The notes beneath the pieces are model-generated. The model did not search any database, had not been told where the DNA came from, and saw only the letters and a list, made by a program, of their open reading frames with translations. From the NCBI RefSeq assembly GCF_013401555.1, contig NZ_CP058552.1, positions 1 to 64,000 on the forward strand: a stretch of 64,000 nucleotides of DNA, given 5' to 3'. Below, piece after piece: positions 19,311 to 28,328 of the stretch. Position numbers and translations under genes: made by a program. The first letter of the stretch is position 1. Each line of letters opens with the position of its first letter. This DNA is from Paenibacillus sp. E222. Its GTDB lineage: Bacteria > Bacillota > Bacilli > Paenibacillales > Paenibacillaceae.

Positions 19311-20966
19311 TTACTCAGACTTCTTGAAATCGGCTTGCTGCTGTTCATAGATTTCATAGAAATCATCCCAGACAAGTACATTGTCCTTTTCTTTGCTCCA
19401 CCAGTCTTTGTACCATGTTTCAATCTCCGGGCCACCACCCTGTTCCCACTTTTGCTGCGCTTCTGCAGCAGCCTGCTCAACTGTATACTTACTACCGCTG
19501 ATAATGGAACGGGTGAAAATATCATTAATGGCTGTCGTCACATTGGTAAGCTTCACCTGAAGCTCTTTGGGCAGCTGCGGCATATGTTCTGAGTGGGTAA
19601 CGCCTTCACCCACCGGCAGATCGTTCATGTATACTTCCCTTGCTTCCTTGAAGAGGCGAAGTCCTTCCTTCTGGGAAGGGATTTCCTCACTAAACAGCAT
19701 TTCGGTGTAACCGCATTTGCCTTCCTCCAGGCGGCTGTACAGCATCGCGTAATCACCAGCCCAGCTTATTTCCTGTTTGTACTTTTCCTGATCAGATATA
19801 CGCGGGCAGCCCTGTTCGTTCAACGTATAATGAGTGCCTTCGAACCCGTTCTTGACCGTTCGGCCTGTCTCGGTTTTGGTTAGAAAATCAATATATTGAA
19901 TGACGGCTTCCGGATTTTTGGCACGGGCATTCACAACGGCCGTCATCTGCACCGGGTTATTCCATACCATCGTATATTGACCCACCAATGTGGAAGGCAG
20001 GGCAATGACCTTCAGCTTGGCATCAGGCACATTCTGCATGAGCGTATCCAGTTCCTTGGCCGCAAATCCAGTGTAATCAGCCGTCATTGCGGCATACATG
20101 CCTATTTTCCCGTTCAGGAAATCCTGTTTGGACTTAGCTCCATCCTTGTCGGTCAGAAAATCCTTGTCTACTACCCCCGCCTCAAACAATGCCCGCTTAA
20201 ACGCCGTCATTTCCTTCATGTGATTGGGGCCAACAACGATCTCCCCGTCCTCCACGTTCACCCAATTGGCATTGTACATGTAGCGGAATAATCCCGCAGT
20301 GTCCCCAAATTGCAAACCTCCGATTCCAAAAGTATCGTCTGCACCGTTCCCATCCGGATCATTCTCTGTGAATGCCTTGGCGACCGCCAGCATCTCTGCT
20401 TCGTTCGTCGGCACCTCCAGGTTCAGCTTTTCCAGCCAATCTTCACGAATGAAGAAACTGGTCAGCGGAAATACCTCATTCATTCGGCCTACTTCATATA
20501 ACTTGCCATCGCTCTTGATCCCAGCTTTCTTTAACTGTGGATACTTCTCCATCAGCGCTTTATATTCCACACTGGAGTTCTCAATCAGTTCATCCAGCGG
20601 CATCAGTTGTTTTTGATTAAATAACGTATTCCGAATAGGCGTTCCGAATTCAAAAATAACATCTGGTGCACTGCCCGAAGCAAACAGCACGTTTAATTTG
20701 GACTGCGATTCCCAGCGGGGAACCGCCGTATATTTGACATTGGCCGGGCCGTTCTCATTGATCCACTTGGACCACATGTTATCCTCAATCGTTCCCATAC
20801 CGCTTGGTACGGCGCCCCGATCATAGATCGTCGACGTTATATTGCCGCGCGCACCTTCCCCTTCAGCCTGCTCACTTCCACTTCCTCCTGAACACCCTGC
20901 CAGTATTCCGCCGATTAAGCCCAGAACAAGACCGGACTTCATCCATGCCTTGATGGATATCACCAT
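19311..20966 (-). CDS. Extracellular solute-binding lipoprotein, LipO/YtcQ type
   Basis: ATG at 20966 follows GAGGG. The signal peptide (MKSGLVLGLIGGILAGC) ends in a lipobox at AGC. At 551 residues it has the large size typical of the Paenibacillus and Bacillus LipO/YtcQ group, which bind complex sugars or oligosaccharides. Conserved features include WESQSKLNVLFASGSAPDV near the N-terminus and DPDGNGADDTFGIGG, a calcium-binding-like loop. It is the third gene after two permeases. No ATPase is encoded, as is usual for this group, which shares a general ATPase such as MsmX. Expression probably depends on the adjacent YesM/YesN-type pair. Confidence 0.88.
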   Translation of the reverse strand: MVISIKAWMKSGLVLGLIGGILAGCSGGSGSEQAEGEGARGNITSTIYDRGAVPSGMGTIEDNMWSKWINENGPANVKYTAVPRWESQSKLNVLFASGSAPDVIFEFGTPIRNTLFNQKQLMPLDELIENSSVEYKALMEKYPQLKKAGIKSDGKLYEVGRMNEVFPLTSFFIREDWLEKLNLEVPTNEAEMLAVAKAFTENDPDGNGADDTFGIGGLQFGDTAGLFRYMYNANWVNVEDGEIVVGPNHMKEMTAFKRALFEAGVVDKDFLTDKDGAKSKQDFLNGKIGMYAAMTADYTGFAAKELDTLMQNVPDAKLKVIALPSTLVGQYTMVWNNPVQMTAVVNARAKNPEAVIQYIDFLTKTETGRTVKNGFEGTHYTLNEQGCPRISDQEKYKQEISWAGDYAMLYSRLEEGKCGYTEMLFSEEIPSQKEGLRLFKEAREVYMNDLPVGEGVTHSEHMPQLPKELQVKLTNVTTAINDIFTRSIISGSKYTVEQAAAEAQQKWEQGGGPEIETWYKDWWSKEKDNVLVWDDFYEIYEQQQADFKKSE

Positions 20967-21028
20967 AAGATCAGACCCTCTTTCTTATATAATGTGAAAT
21001 GAAATAAGCGAATGGCTTGCAGCCTGCA

Positions 21029-21898
21029 CTACCCTTTGATGGAGCCCAGCATGACCCCTTTAACAAAGTACTTTTGCAAGAATGGATACACTGCCAAAAT
21101 GGGAATGACCATCACGATTACGGCCGCTGCCCGAATGCCTTCTGGCGTTAGATTCGAAATCATCGTCGGATCGGTAAAATCCTGCACGTTCAGATTGGAC
21201 ATAATCATATTTTGGACCAATACAGTCATGTTGTACTTAGAGGTGTCGTTGATATAAATCATCACACTCATGAATGAATTCCAGTACCCTACACCATAGA
21301 ACAGAGCAATGGTCGCCAGCAACGGTTTGGACAGAGGCAGCACGATCCGAAATAACAATCCGAGCTCTCCGCATCCATCGATGCGTGCAGCTTCGTCCAC
21401 TTCCCCTGGCAGATTTTCAAAATACGATCTCATAATCAGCATGTTATACGTACTTACCAGACCTGGCAGCCAAAGTGCACCATAACTGTTCACCAGCCCA
21501 AGGTTCTGCACCACCAGATAAGTCGGAATCAATCCGCCGTTAAAAATCATCGTGAATACCATCGCCATCGTAAAAAACCTGCGGTGGTAAAAATGCCTGC
21601 GCGACAGCGGATACGCCGCCATAATCGTAACAGCCATACTCAGCCCCGTACCGATTAACGTAATCTCGACACTGTTCCAGAACGCATTCAGGATTGGCGT
21701 CCCAGTCATTAGACTGTGATAGGAAAACCAGGTGAAGTCGACTGGCCATAGCCCTACTTTACCGGATACAACGGCTCTCGCATCACTCAACGACAAAGCC
21801 ACAATATTCAGAAGGGGCAGGATACAGCTGATGGCTACCAATGTTAACAACACATAATTGATCATATAAAAGACTTGTTCTCCTCGTGTTTTTCTCAC
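21029..21898 (-). CDS. Carbohydrate ABC permease, YtcP type
   Basis: GTG at 21898 follows GGAGG. The 289-residue protein has six predicted TM helices and the permease EAA loop (EVDEAARIDGCGELGLLFRI, residues about 175-194). It ends KYFVKGVMLGSIKG, the canonical C-terminus of this family. It starts 15 bases after the upstream permease and is followed by the binding protein after 62 bases. Together these form a type I sugar importer of the LplB/YtcP/YtcQ class. Confidence 0.9.
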   Translation of the reverse strand: MRKTRGEQVFYMINYVLLTLVAISCILPLLNIVALSLSDARAVVSGKVGLWPVDFTWFSYHSLMTGTPILNAFWNSVEITLIGTGLSMAVTIMAAYPLSRRHFYHRRFFTMAMVFTMIFNGGLIPTYLVVQNLGLVNSYGALWLPGLVSTYNMLIMRSYFENLPGEVDEAARIDGCGELGLLFRIVLPLSKPLLATIALFYGVGYWNSFMSVMIYINDTSKYNMTVLVQNMIMSNLNVQDFTDPTMISNLTPEGIRAAAVIVMVIPILAVYPFLQKYFVKGVMLGSIKG

Positions 21899-21913
21899 TC
21901 TGCTCCGCCTCCC

Positions 21914-22885
21914 TTACCACAAACCTTCGTTAAATCGACGTGCAATATAGTTGGCACAATAGATGAGAATAAACGCGACCAGTGATTCGAATAATCCCAT
22001 GGCCGTCGTCAGGCTGAACTGCGCTCCCTGAAGACCTGTGCGATAAATATACGTACTGATGACATCAGCAACCTCGTTCACGTTAGAGTTCTGCAGCATA
22101 TACACTTGGTCAAATCCAACTTCCATCACGCGCCCCATCGACAGAATAAGCAGCAAAATAATGGTGGAGCGAATGCCCGGAAGCGTTACGTGCCAGATCT
22201 GTCGCATCTTGCTCGCCCCATCCATCTGTGCAGCTTCGTACTGGCTTGGATCGATGGTCGTTAGTGCCGCCAGAAAAATAATCGCGTTAAAGCCCATGTC
22301 CTTCCAGATACCTGACCCGACAAACACGGCGATCCAAGAGCCTTTGTTGTACATGAACGGATACGGCTCTCCCGTCCAGGCTTCCACCCATCGGTTCACA
22401 ATTCCGTTCTCCAGTGAAAATACGGTCATGATCATCATTGCAATGATGACCCAGGAGAAAAAGTGCGGCATGTACACCACGGTCTGCACGGTCCGCTTAA
22501 ACGCCATGTTTCTCACTTCATTCAGCATGATCGCCAGAATAATCGGGATCGGAAAACCCACGATAATGCTAAGCAGACTGAGAAATAGAGTATTACGGAT
22601 GATCTCCACTGTGCGCGGATCGCTGAACAAGGTCTGAAAGTGTTGAAAGCCCACCCATGGACTGTTCCAAAGCCCGTCATAGAAGTTATAATCCTTGAAG
22701 GCGATGACCAGCCCCCCAATCGGCGCATAACGAAAGATAAGATAAAACAGGATCACCGGAAGAAACATCAATAGTAGCGGAATATTCGTCTTGAAACGGC
22801 GAAGCCGCTGCTGCCGGATTCTCTGCCTCACTTCGTTTTCTGGCGGTTCCAACCTTGGCGGCCCTGCGGCCAGCTCTCCCTTCAT
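21914..22885 (-). CDS. Carbohydrate ABC permease, LplB type
   Basis: ATG at 22885 (MKGELAAGPPRLEPPENEV) lies eight bases after AGGAG; two nearer upstream starts overlap that site. The 323-residue protein has a long basic cytoplasmic N-terminus, six TM helices and the EAA loop (QYEAAQMDGASKMRQIWHVT). It ends NYIARRFNEGLW, typical of LplB-like permeases. It is the first gene of the operon. The 143-bp promoter gap to the response regulator gene contains a cre-like box. Confidence 0.9.
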   Translation of the reverse strand: MKGELAAGPPRLEPPENEVRQRIRQQRLRRFKTNIPLLLMFLPVILFYLIFRYAPIGGLVIAFKDYNFYDGLWNSPWVGFQHFQTLFSDPRTVEIIRNTLFLSLLSIIVGFPIPIILAIMLNEVRNMAFKRTVQTVVYMPHFFSWVIIAMMIMTVFSLENGIVNRWVEAWTGEPYPFMYNKGSWIAVFVGSGIWKDMGFNAIIFLAALTTIDPSQYEAAQMDGASKMRQIWHVTLPGIRSTIILLLILSMGRVMEVGFDQVYMLQNSNVNEVADVISTYIYRTGLQGAQFSLTTAMGLFESLVAFILIYCANYIARRFNEGLW

Positions 22886-22937
22886 GTTCATCACTCCTCT
22901 CTGCTGTGGATGTCTATAGTTGTATTTTAGATATAAA

Positions 22938-22951
22938 TGTAAGCGTAAACA
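22938..22951. promoter_or_regulatory. cre-like catabolite repression box
   Basis: TGTAAGCGTAAACA matches the CcpA consensus TGWAANCGNTNWCA at all but one specified position. It lies 53 bases upstream of the LplB-type permease start, where CcpA would repress the sugar operon. Binding is inferred. Confidence 0.5.
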
Positions 22952-22985
22952 TTCGATATTTAACGATCCTTTTTTAAATTTCTAC

Positions 22986-23010
22986 GCAAAATAACCCCAC
23001 ATCGTGGGGC
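22986..23010 (-). terminator. Terminator of the two-component operon
   Basis: GCCCCAC/GTGGGG with loop GAT on the minus strand, followed by TTATTTT. Confidence 0.75.
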
Positions 23011-23028
23011 TGTGTTCGGTAACAGCTT

Positions 23029-24105
23029 CTACTCGCTGCTCTCATGGCTCGGCTGCTTGCGAAATTCGCGGGGCGACAGCCCGGTTATCTGTTTGAACAC
23101 GGTTGTAAAATAACTGGAGTTATCGAACCCGGTCTGTTCAGCAATGTCCGCCATGCTCTGCCGGGTACTGTGCAGCAGTAACTTCGCCTTATCCACTCTA
23201 CGCTTGCTGACGTACTGGCTGAAGCCATGACCGGTTTCTTTTTTGAACAGGTGACTGAGATAATTGGGGGTCACGTGAACATGCGCGGCTGCCGCTTGAA
23301 GATTACAATTGCTGGAATAGTTCATCTCGATGTACTGAAGGACCCGTGTGACCACATGATCCTGTTGTTCCTGCGTAAGCCGGACCAGCATACCAAGCCA
23401 TTCTTCTCTTTTGCAGCGTGCCCAAGCCATCACTTCCGCTACCGAATGAATCCAGAGCAACGGATCTGGGCCGAACTTGTCGACACTCGCAAACTGCTGA
23501 ACACGGAACTGCTGCACTAACAGATCGGTCATCACTTTCATGAGCAGCTGAATCTCGGCTTTACATTCAGGGAGAGGCATCCGGGATGCATGGCTGAACA
23601 GTTCATCTATCCGTGCAGCCATTTGCTGCATCTGCTGCTTCAACAAGAATGCTGCCAACTCATCACGCAATCGATCCGATCTCTCTACCAGACTGTACTG
23701 TTCCCTAATTCGGTTATCGGATTGCCGCTGGCAGTATCGCTCATGCGCTTTGCGAAGAACACGACAGGCCTCATCTAGAGAGAAGGGCTTGAGCAGAAAC
23801 TCCATAGCACCATAACGGATGGCGCGCTGTGCATATTCAAACTCCCGATAGCCCGTCAAAATAATGATCATAATGTCCTGACCACGATCATGGATCTGTT
23901 CTGCCAAGTCCAAGCCATCCATCACCGGCATGTTGATATCCGTAATAATTAGATCCGGTGTACAACTGTTTACGGCTTGCAGCGCTTCTTCTCCGTCGGC
24001 AGCTTCACCAACTACTTCCCACCCGAGTGGATTATTGGAAACCAGATGTATTAATCCTTGCCGAAACATCGCTTCATCATCGACTACGAGCATTCGTCCA
24101 TTCAA
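23029..24105 (-). CDS. Response regulator, YesN type (receiver plus AraC HTH)
   Basis: TTG at 24105 is ten bases from AGGAG; the in-frame ATG at 24093 is too far from that site. The N-terminal receiver has acidic pocket VVDDE, phospho-acceptor in LIITDINMPVMDG (Asp about residue 55) and the KPF motif. A middle helical linker of about 110 residues follows. The C-terminal AraC-type domain has two HTH units (LQAAAAHVHVTPNYLSHLFK and SMADIAEQTGFDNSSYFTTV). Length is 358 residues. It lies 46 bases after the sensor kinase and directly upstream of the sugar importer it probably activates. Confidence 0.9.
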   Translation of the reverse strand: MNGRMLVVDDEAMFRQGLIHLVSNNPLGWEVVGEAADGEEALQAVNSCTPDLIITDINMPVMDGLDLAEQIHDRGQDIMIIILTGYREFEYAQRAIRYGAMEFLLKPFSLDEACRVLRKAHERYCQRQSDNRIREQYSLVERSDRLRDELAAFLLKQQMQQMAARIDELFSHASRMPLPECKAEIQLLMKVMTDLLVQQFRVQQFASVDKFGPDPLLWIHSVAEVMAWARCKREEWLGMLVRLTQEQQDHVVTRVLQYIEMNYSSNCNLQAAAAHVHVTPNYLSHLFKKETGHGFSQYVSKRRVDKAKLLLHSTRQSMADIAEQTGFDNSSYFTTVFKQITGLSPREFRKQPSHESSE

Positions 24106-24151
24106 TGGATGTATTCTCCTCTCAGCATGTTATCTGTTCTCTTCCAGCAAC

Positions 24152-25930
24152 CTATTCTACCTGATAGGGCAAACGAAGCCGCACCAGCGTTCCCACTTCA
24201 GGAGTGGATTCGATCTGCACACCATAAGGGTCGCCATGAATCAGTTCGATTCGTCTGATTACACTTCGCATGCCAATGTGTTGACGCTCCTCATCAGCGT
24301 GTGCCAAAGGTGCCAAAATACGATCCATCATGGATGGGTCCATCCCGCATCCGTTATCGGCTATCTCCAGAATAAGCATGTCCGATTCTGCATCATTTCC
24401 CGCGTACCGGAAGACGCGAATCTCGAGACGACGATTGTCTCTTTTGTCCGCAAAGGCATGAACAAACACATTCTCCACAATGGGTTGCAGCAGCAGCCGA
24501 ATCACCTGGCAACGTAGCAGTTCAGAAGGAACAGAAATCTCGATCGATAAGGCCTCCTGATACCGGGCCTGCTGAATCTGCAGGTAATGGTCAATCTGGT
24601 TCATCTCATCCTGCAGGGTAGTCAACCGCTGGACTGGCTCCAGTGTATATTGCAGCATTTCGGACAAGGCCGTAACCAGACGCGCCGACTTCTCATCTCC
24701 AAGCATATAGAACTTCCAGAAGAACATACTTAATGTGTTATACAGAAAATGTGGATTCAACTGGGCCTGTATAGCCTTGAGCTCAGCTTGCTTTTCACTT
24801 AATTCACGCTCATAGACTTCATGAATCAACGTATCGATCCGTGATGCCATCGCATTGAATCGTTCTCCAATGAAGCCCAGCTCATCCTGTGTCTGAATCT
24901 GAACGCGTGTATCGAATTGTCCGTCGCGCACTCTTTTCATCGCGTTAACCAGACTGGCCAGTGGACGCAGCAGCCTGCGGCTGATGATGGTAATAATGAT
25001 CCACGAACACAGAACCGTGGCTGCCGCAGAAAATACAGCAACCTTTACGATAATCTTGCCCTTATGCTGAATCTGAGCCAAGGATACTTTGCTGATTAAC
25101 GTGAACTTGGCTTTGTCCGACGTTTGTTTTGTATACAAATGAGCGGTTCCCTGCTCGTCCCTAATCTCGGTTGCTCCCATGCTTAGTTGTGTAAGCGGTG
25201 GTGGGTCTGCATCTTGATTATGAAACGCATATACCAGTTTCCCATCTGCATCCAACAAATACGCGGCAATATCTTCATTAAGACGTAGGTCCTTAAGATA
25301 GGATTCATACAGAGAGGTATTAAAGAGGATCAACATGACCCCATACGTCTCCAGATCAACAGAACGCATTAAGCGCCCTGCCAGAATCCAGTTGGATTTT
25401 TCCTCCTGAAGAAAAGCATCTACATCCAGACGGTTCCATACATATTCTCCTCCCGTCCCTTCCAGCTTATGGACCATCTCAGCCAAATATGAGGGGTCCA
25501 TCTGTTGGAACGATCCGGCAAACGTACCGAGATTAAATATGTTCCCCTTCAAATCATAGATTCGAATTCCCATGATCTCCGGTGCATCGAGACGAACCTG
25601 ATACAACTGATCATCCAGTTCCTCCTCCAGCTTCATCTGATCATAGGAGGAAATGCCCGCAGCCTGCGCCTTAATTGCATTTTTCACGGAGGGATTCAGC
25701 GTAATGTAGTCCGTCACTTTATACATGTCGTGCACCCTGGAATCGAGTCTTGCAAGTACCTGTTCTGCGGTAAGACTATACTGGCGACTCACTTCCTCAT
25801 TAAACAGCGAAATATGTATGCGATAAGTAATTAACCCCGTGATGCCTGATATCAATACAGTCGCCGCCGACAGAAACAAAATCAGTTTTGTTCTGAATTT
25901 AAAGCGTTTACATAACTGAATCCATCTCAT
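24152..25930 (-). CDS. Sensor histidine kinase, YesM type
   Basis: ATG at 25930 (MRWIQLCKRFKFRTKLILFL) puts the basic N-terminus directly before TM1 (residues 16-37); the longer frame adds a charged leader without a better ribosome site. An extracellular sensing domain of about 250 residues is followed by TM2 near residues 285-310, a HAMP linker and the His_kinase domain with LNPHFLYNTLSMF (phospho-His). The ATPase N-box is PIVENVFVHAFA and the G-box NGCGMD. At 592 residues it is typical of YesM kinases that sense carbohydrates outside the cell. It is co-transcribed with the YesN-type regulator. Confidence 0.9.
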   Translation of the reverse strand: MRWIQLCKRFKFRTKLILFLSAATVLISGITGLITYRIHISLFNEEVSRQYSLTAEQVLARLDSRVHDMYKVTDYITLNPSVKNAIKAQAAGISSYDQMKLEEELDDQLYQVRLDAPEIMGIRIYDLKGNIFNLGTFAGSFQQMDPSYLAEMVHKLEGTGGEYVWNRLDVDAFLQEEKSNWILAGRLMRSVDLETYGVMLILFNTSLYESYLKDLRLNEDIAAYLLDADGKLVYAFHNQDADPPPLTQLSMGATEIRDEQGTAHLYTKQTSDKAKFTLISKVSLAQIQHKGKIIVKVAVFSAAATVLCSWIIITIISRRLLRPLASLVNAMKRVRDGQFDTRVQIQTQDELGFIGERFNAMASRIDTLIHEVYERELSEKQAELKAIQAQLNPHFLYNTLSMFFWKFYMLGDEKSARLVTALSEMLQYTLEPVQRLTTLQDEMNQIDHYLQIQQARYQEALSIEISVPSELLRCQVIRLLLQPIVENVFVHAFADKRDNRRLEIRVFRYAGNDAESDMLILEIADNGCGMDPSMMDRILAPLAHADEERQHIGMRSVIRRIELIHGDPYGVQIESTPEVGTLVRLRLPYQVE

Positions 25931-26004
25931 CACTCTTCGCACCTCACCCTTGTCCCGCACCACTTTATTCTTAAAAAAGATATCATACCCCTATGTAAAA
26001 CAAC

Positions 26005-26044
26005 AGAAAAACCCTGACCCCGTGTTGACGGTAGTCAGAGTTTC
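26005..26044 (-). terminator. Terminator of lipoprotein gene
   Basis: Minus-strand arms ACTCTGAC and GTCAGGGT surround a 15-base loop, then TTTTTC. Confidence 0.65.
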
Positions 26045-26106
26045 TACCTGCTCTATGAAGGATAAGCCGTATGAACATTTGTCAGAACAGTATTTTCCAT
26101 AGATGA

Positions 26107-27006
26107 CTATTTGCCGTATGTCTGCTCCATACGTTCTTCTTCATTGGTGGACAGCAAAATGTTCAGCAGCCCCATCACGTTATTCGCTTCTGTTCTGGCT
26201 TCCGTATACTTCTCAGCAAATGCGGCTTCGTCCTGTTCCGGATCTATTGCAGCCAGTTTGGCCCACGACTCGCGTGCTTTATCGTAAAGTTTCGTTAAAG
26301 TGATGTCATACGTATGCTGCGCGACAGGTGCCATGGAGTCGAACTCCGCTGCATTCTTGAAAAATACCATCGAGTCCGTAAAGGACTGACTGGTGTAATC
26401 CTTGTTCTTCATGGCATCCTCCGTGAGGAGCAGCGCCTGACGAGAGATAAACAACGTCTTTACCATGGCACGTTCCAGATTGGTTGCTTCTTCCCATGAT
26501 ACATAGGAGACTTCCGGTGCCTGAACGGTTGTGAAAAAAGGAAAGGCATCATCGATCAAACGCTGTGAATCGGAATGGATGGGAATACCTGTGTTCATAT
26601 TCACTACCGCATCACTGTAGTTGGCGATATTAATATTTTTGGAGCCTTCTTCACTTACCCTGCGTACCGGATGATCGTTAAGCGGGACACGGATATAGCC
26701 AAGCTTGTCTGCATATTTCTGCTTCAATTCCTCCAGTGTAGAGTCCACTCCGATCTTGCCTTCTTCAGGCGAAGACCCCGCTGTATCGGAAGTTGAGGAG
26801 GTGCCCGCAGAGTCTTCAGCATTGGTATCTGCTGCGGACGTGTCAGTCGTTGACGTGTCCGAGCTATTGGTCGCTGTAGCCACCGTGCCAGCATCCTGAG
26901 CAGACTCCTTCATCGTTGCTTCCTTCGCCCCACCGCCACATGCAGTCAATATGGCAACCAAGCTGAAAATGGCCGTGAACATCTTGATTCTATGATTCCA
27001 ACTCAT
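26107..27006 (-). CDS. Lipoprotein of unknown function
   Basis: The 299-residue product has an N-terminal signal peptide (MFTAIFSLVAILTAC) with lipobox LTAC, then a long Ser/Thr/Asp/Ala-rich linker (residues 28-85) typical of surface-anchored proteins. The folded remainder begins STLEELKQKYADKLGYIRVP and is mainly helical. No family recognised. It stands alone between divergent or separate units and has its own terminator. The start at 27006 is the first in-frame ATG; MFTAIFSL at residue 9 is an alternative. Confidence 0.65.
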   Translation of the reverse strand: MSWNHRIKMFTAIFSLVAILTACGGGAKEATMKESAQDAGTVATATNSSDTSTTDTSAADTNAEDSAGTSSTSDTAGSSPEEGKIGVDSTLEELKQKYADKLGYIRVPLNDHPVRRVSEEGSKNINIANYSDAVVNMNTGIPIHSDSQRLIDDAFPFFTTVQAPEVSYVSWEEATNLERAMVKTLFISRQALLLTEDAMKNKDYTSQSFTDSMVFFKNAAEFDSMAPVAQHTYDITLTKLYDKARESWAKLAAIDPEQDEAAFAEKYTEARTEANNVMGLLNILLSTNEEERMEQTYGK

Positions 27007-27228
27007 TGTGTAATCTTCCCCTTATCTTATGTATGTACCTGTGTTATATTAACCTCTACTTCAATCCATGAATAGTTCATTCCATAAACATTCTTTCGGA
27101 TAACATAGATAGACTACTATATAATCTGGTCTTTATTCTATCATAAGTTAAATACTGGGTGTATAAGACATTGTGCCTGCATGCTTATGCTGTATTTCCG
27201 TCAGTCCTATTCTCACTTACGGAGAGAA

Positions 27229-27266
27229 CAAAAAACACGGTCATCCATGAAAGGATAACCGTGTTG
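27229..27266 (-). terminator. Terminator of NERD-domain gene
   Basis: AACACGGTTATCC pairs with GGATGACCGTGTT (one wobble) around a six-base loop; TTTTTTG follows on the minus strand. Confidence 0.8.
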
Positions 27267-27349
27267 ATATGCACGCTCGGTAAGCTGCATTATTCGTTTT
27301 CAATTCATCGCCGTATGAATGATGCAGCAGGTTGCAGGTTCGATTCCTC

Positions 27350-28081
27350 TTATTTGATGCCTTTGGCCTTCTCCATATGATCAGCCCGAATCTGGGGATC
27401 CGTGGAATTGACTGCGGACAGCATGTTGTAGATGGCCTGAATATCCTGTTCCTTATACAACGTTTCGGGGACTTCGGTCTCAAGCCTTTCCGTTTTGCGC
27501 AGGATGGTCTCCACCAATTCATGATCATAGATAATCAGTTCATCCGAATTAACATACCGCACAGCTGGATCAACACTGATCCGGCAGCGATTGGTGAAGG
27601 TCACCATAGAGACGAGACGAACTCTTTTATAATCACCGAGGTGTGCCTGAATGGCCTCCACATGCCCTCGGTGCTGCATCAGTGGGTTGTACATCTTGAT
27701 TCGGCTGCTGCTGACTGTCCAGTTGGCCTCTCTTCGGCCGCCACGAATCTCACCTGTCGTCAGGTTTCGTGTCTCAATCACGAAGATTCCCCGTGGACCG
27801 ATAACGACATGATCAATCGATGAGTAACCCGAGCGAGACTTGGGATTGGCAACGAGCAAGTCGTTCAGCACTTTGTATTCACCCGGAAGAGCATGCAGCT
27901 GCTGGGCAGTGCTTGGTTCCTCGGGCTGACGGGTCCAATCTCCGTCCGATTTCGTTTTGCGACGACTACGGACCATACGTGTGGGAATGGGGGCCGTTGA
28001 CGGTAAAGATGAAGCGGAAGCTGATATCTGGTTCGCGAGCTCTGGCTGTGACTTGAACAGAGACAGGATTTTTTTGAACAT
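27350..28081 (-). CDS. NERD-domain protein with substituted nuclease motif
   Basis: ATG at 28081 (MFKKILSLFKSQPELANQIS) has a CGGAG site six bases upstream; the upstream in-frame ATG lacks one. Residues 1-80 are basic and disordered. Residues about 85-190 match the nuclease-related domain: a helix with GEYKVLNDLLVA, then IDHVVIGPRGIFVIETRN. The expected D..ExK signature reads Asp...Glu-Thr-Arg, so the catalytic Lys is Arg. This may weaken or abolish cleavage. The C-terminal 70 residues are helical. NERD proteins are thought to process nucleic acid; the role here is unknown. It is a single-gene unit with its own terminator. Confidence 0.75.
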   Translation of the reverse strand: MFKKILSLFKSQPELANQISASASSLPSTAPIPTRMVRSRRKTKSDGDWTRQPEEPSTAQQLHALPGEYKVLNDLLVANPKSRSGYSSIDHVVIGPRGIFVIETRNLTTGEIRGGRREANWTVSSSRIKMYNPLMQHRGHVEAIQAHLGDYKRVRLVSMVTFTNRCRISVDPAVRYVNSDELIIYDHELVETILRKTERLETEVPETLYKEQDIQAIYNMLSAVNSTDPQIRADHMEKAKGIK

Positions 28082-28263
28082 GGGCAAGCTCCGTTCTATG
28101 TAGTGTGGGTTTCGCACATCCATTATGTATACTTCTATTACTTATGTCGGATAAAGAGGGGCAAAAATAAAGGGAAGAGGACCAACAATCCATTGTTCAA
28201 CTAAAGTATATACCAATATTTAACCAATACTGTGACTTTAGACGCATACGAGAAGGGGAATTT

Positions 28264-28313
28264 TAAAAAAAACAGCGTATTCCTTTCTATTGAAGAAAAA
28301 GAACACGCTGTTG
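28264..28313 (-). terminator. Terminator of the HIBADH-family gene
   Basis: Long minus-strand arms AACAGCGTGTTC and GAATACGCTGTT, followed by a run of eight T. Confidence 0.75.
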
Positions 28314-28328
28314 TCTTGGTTGTGAGGA

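Noticed and set aside
23930..24517. Plus-strand open frame of 195 codons
   Set aside because: Antisense to both the response regulator and the kinase, spanning their junction; no ribosome site.
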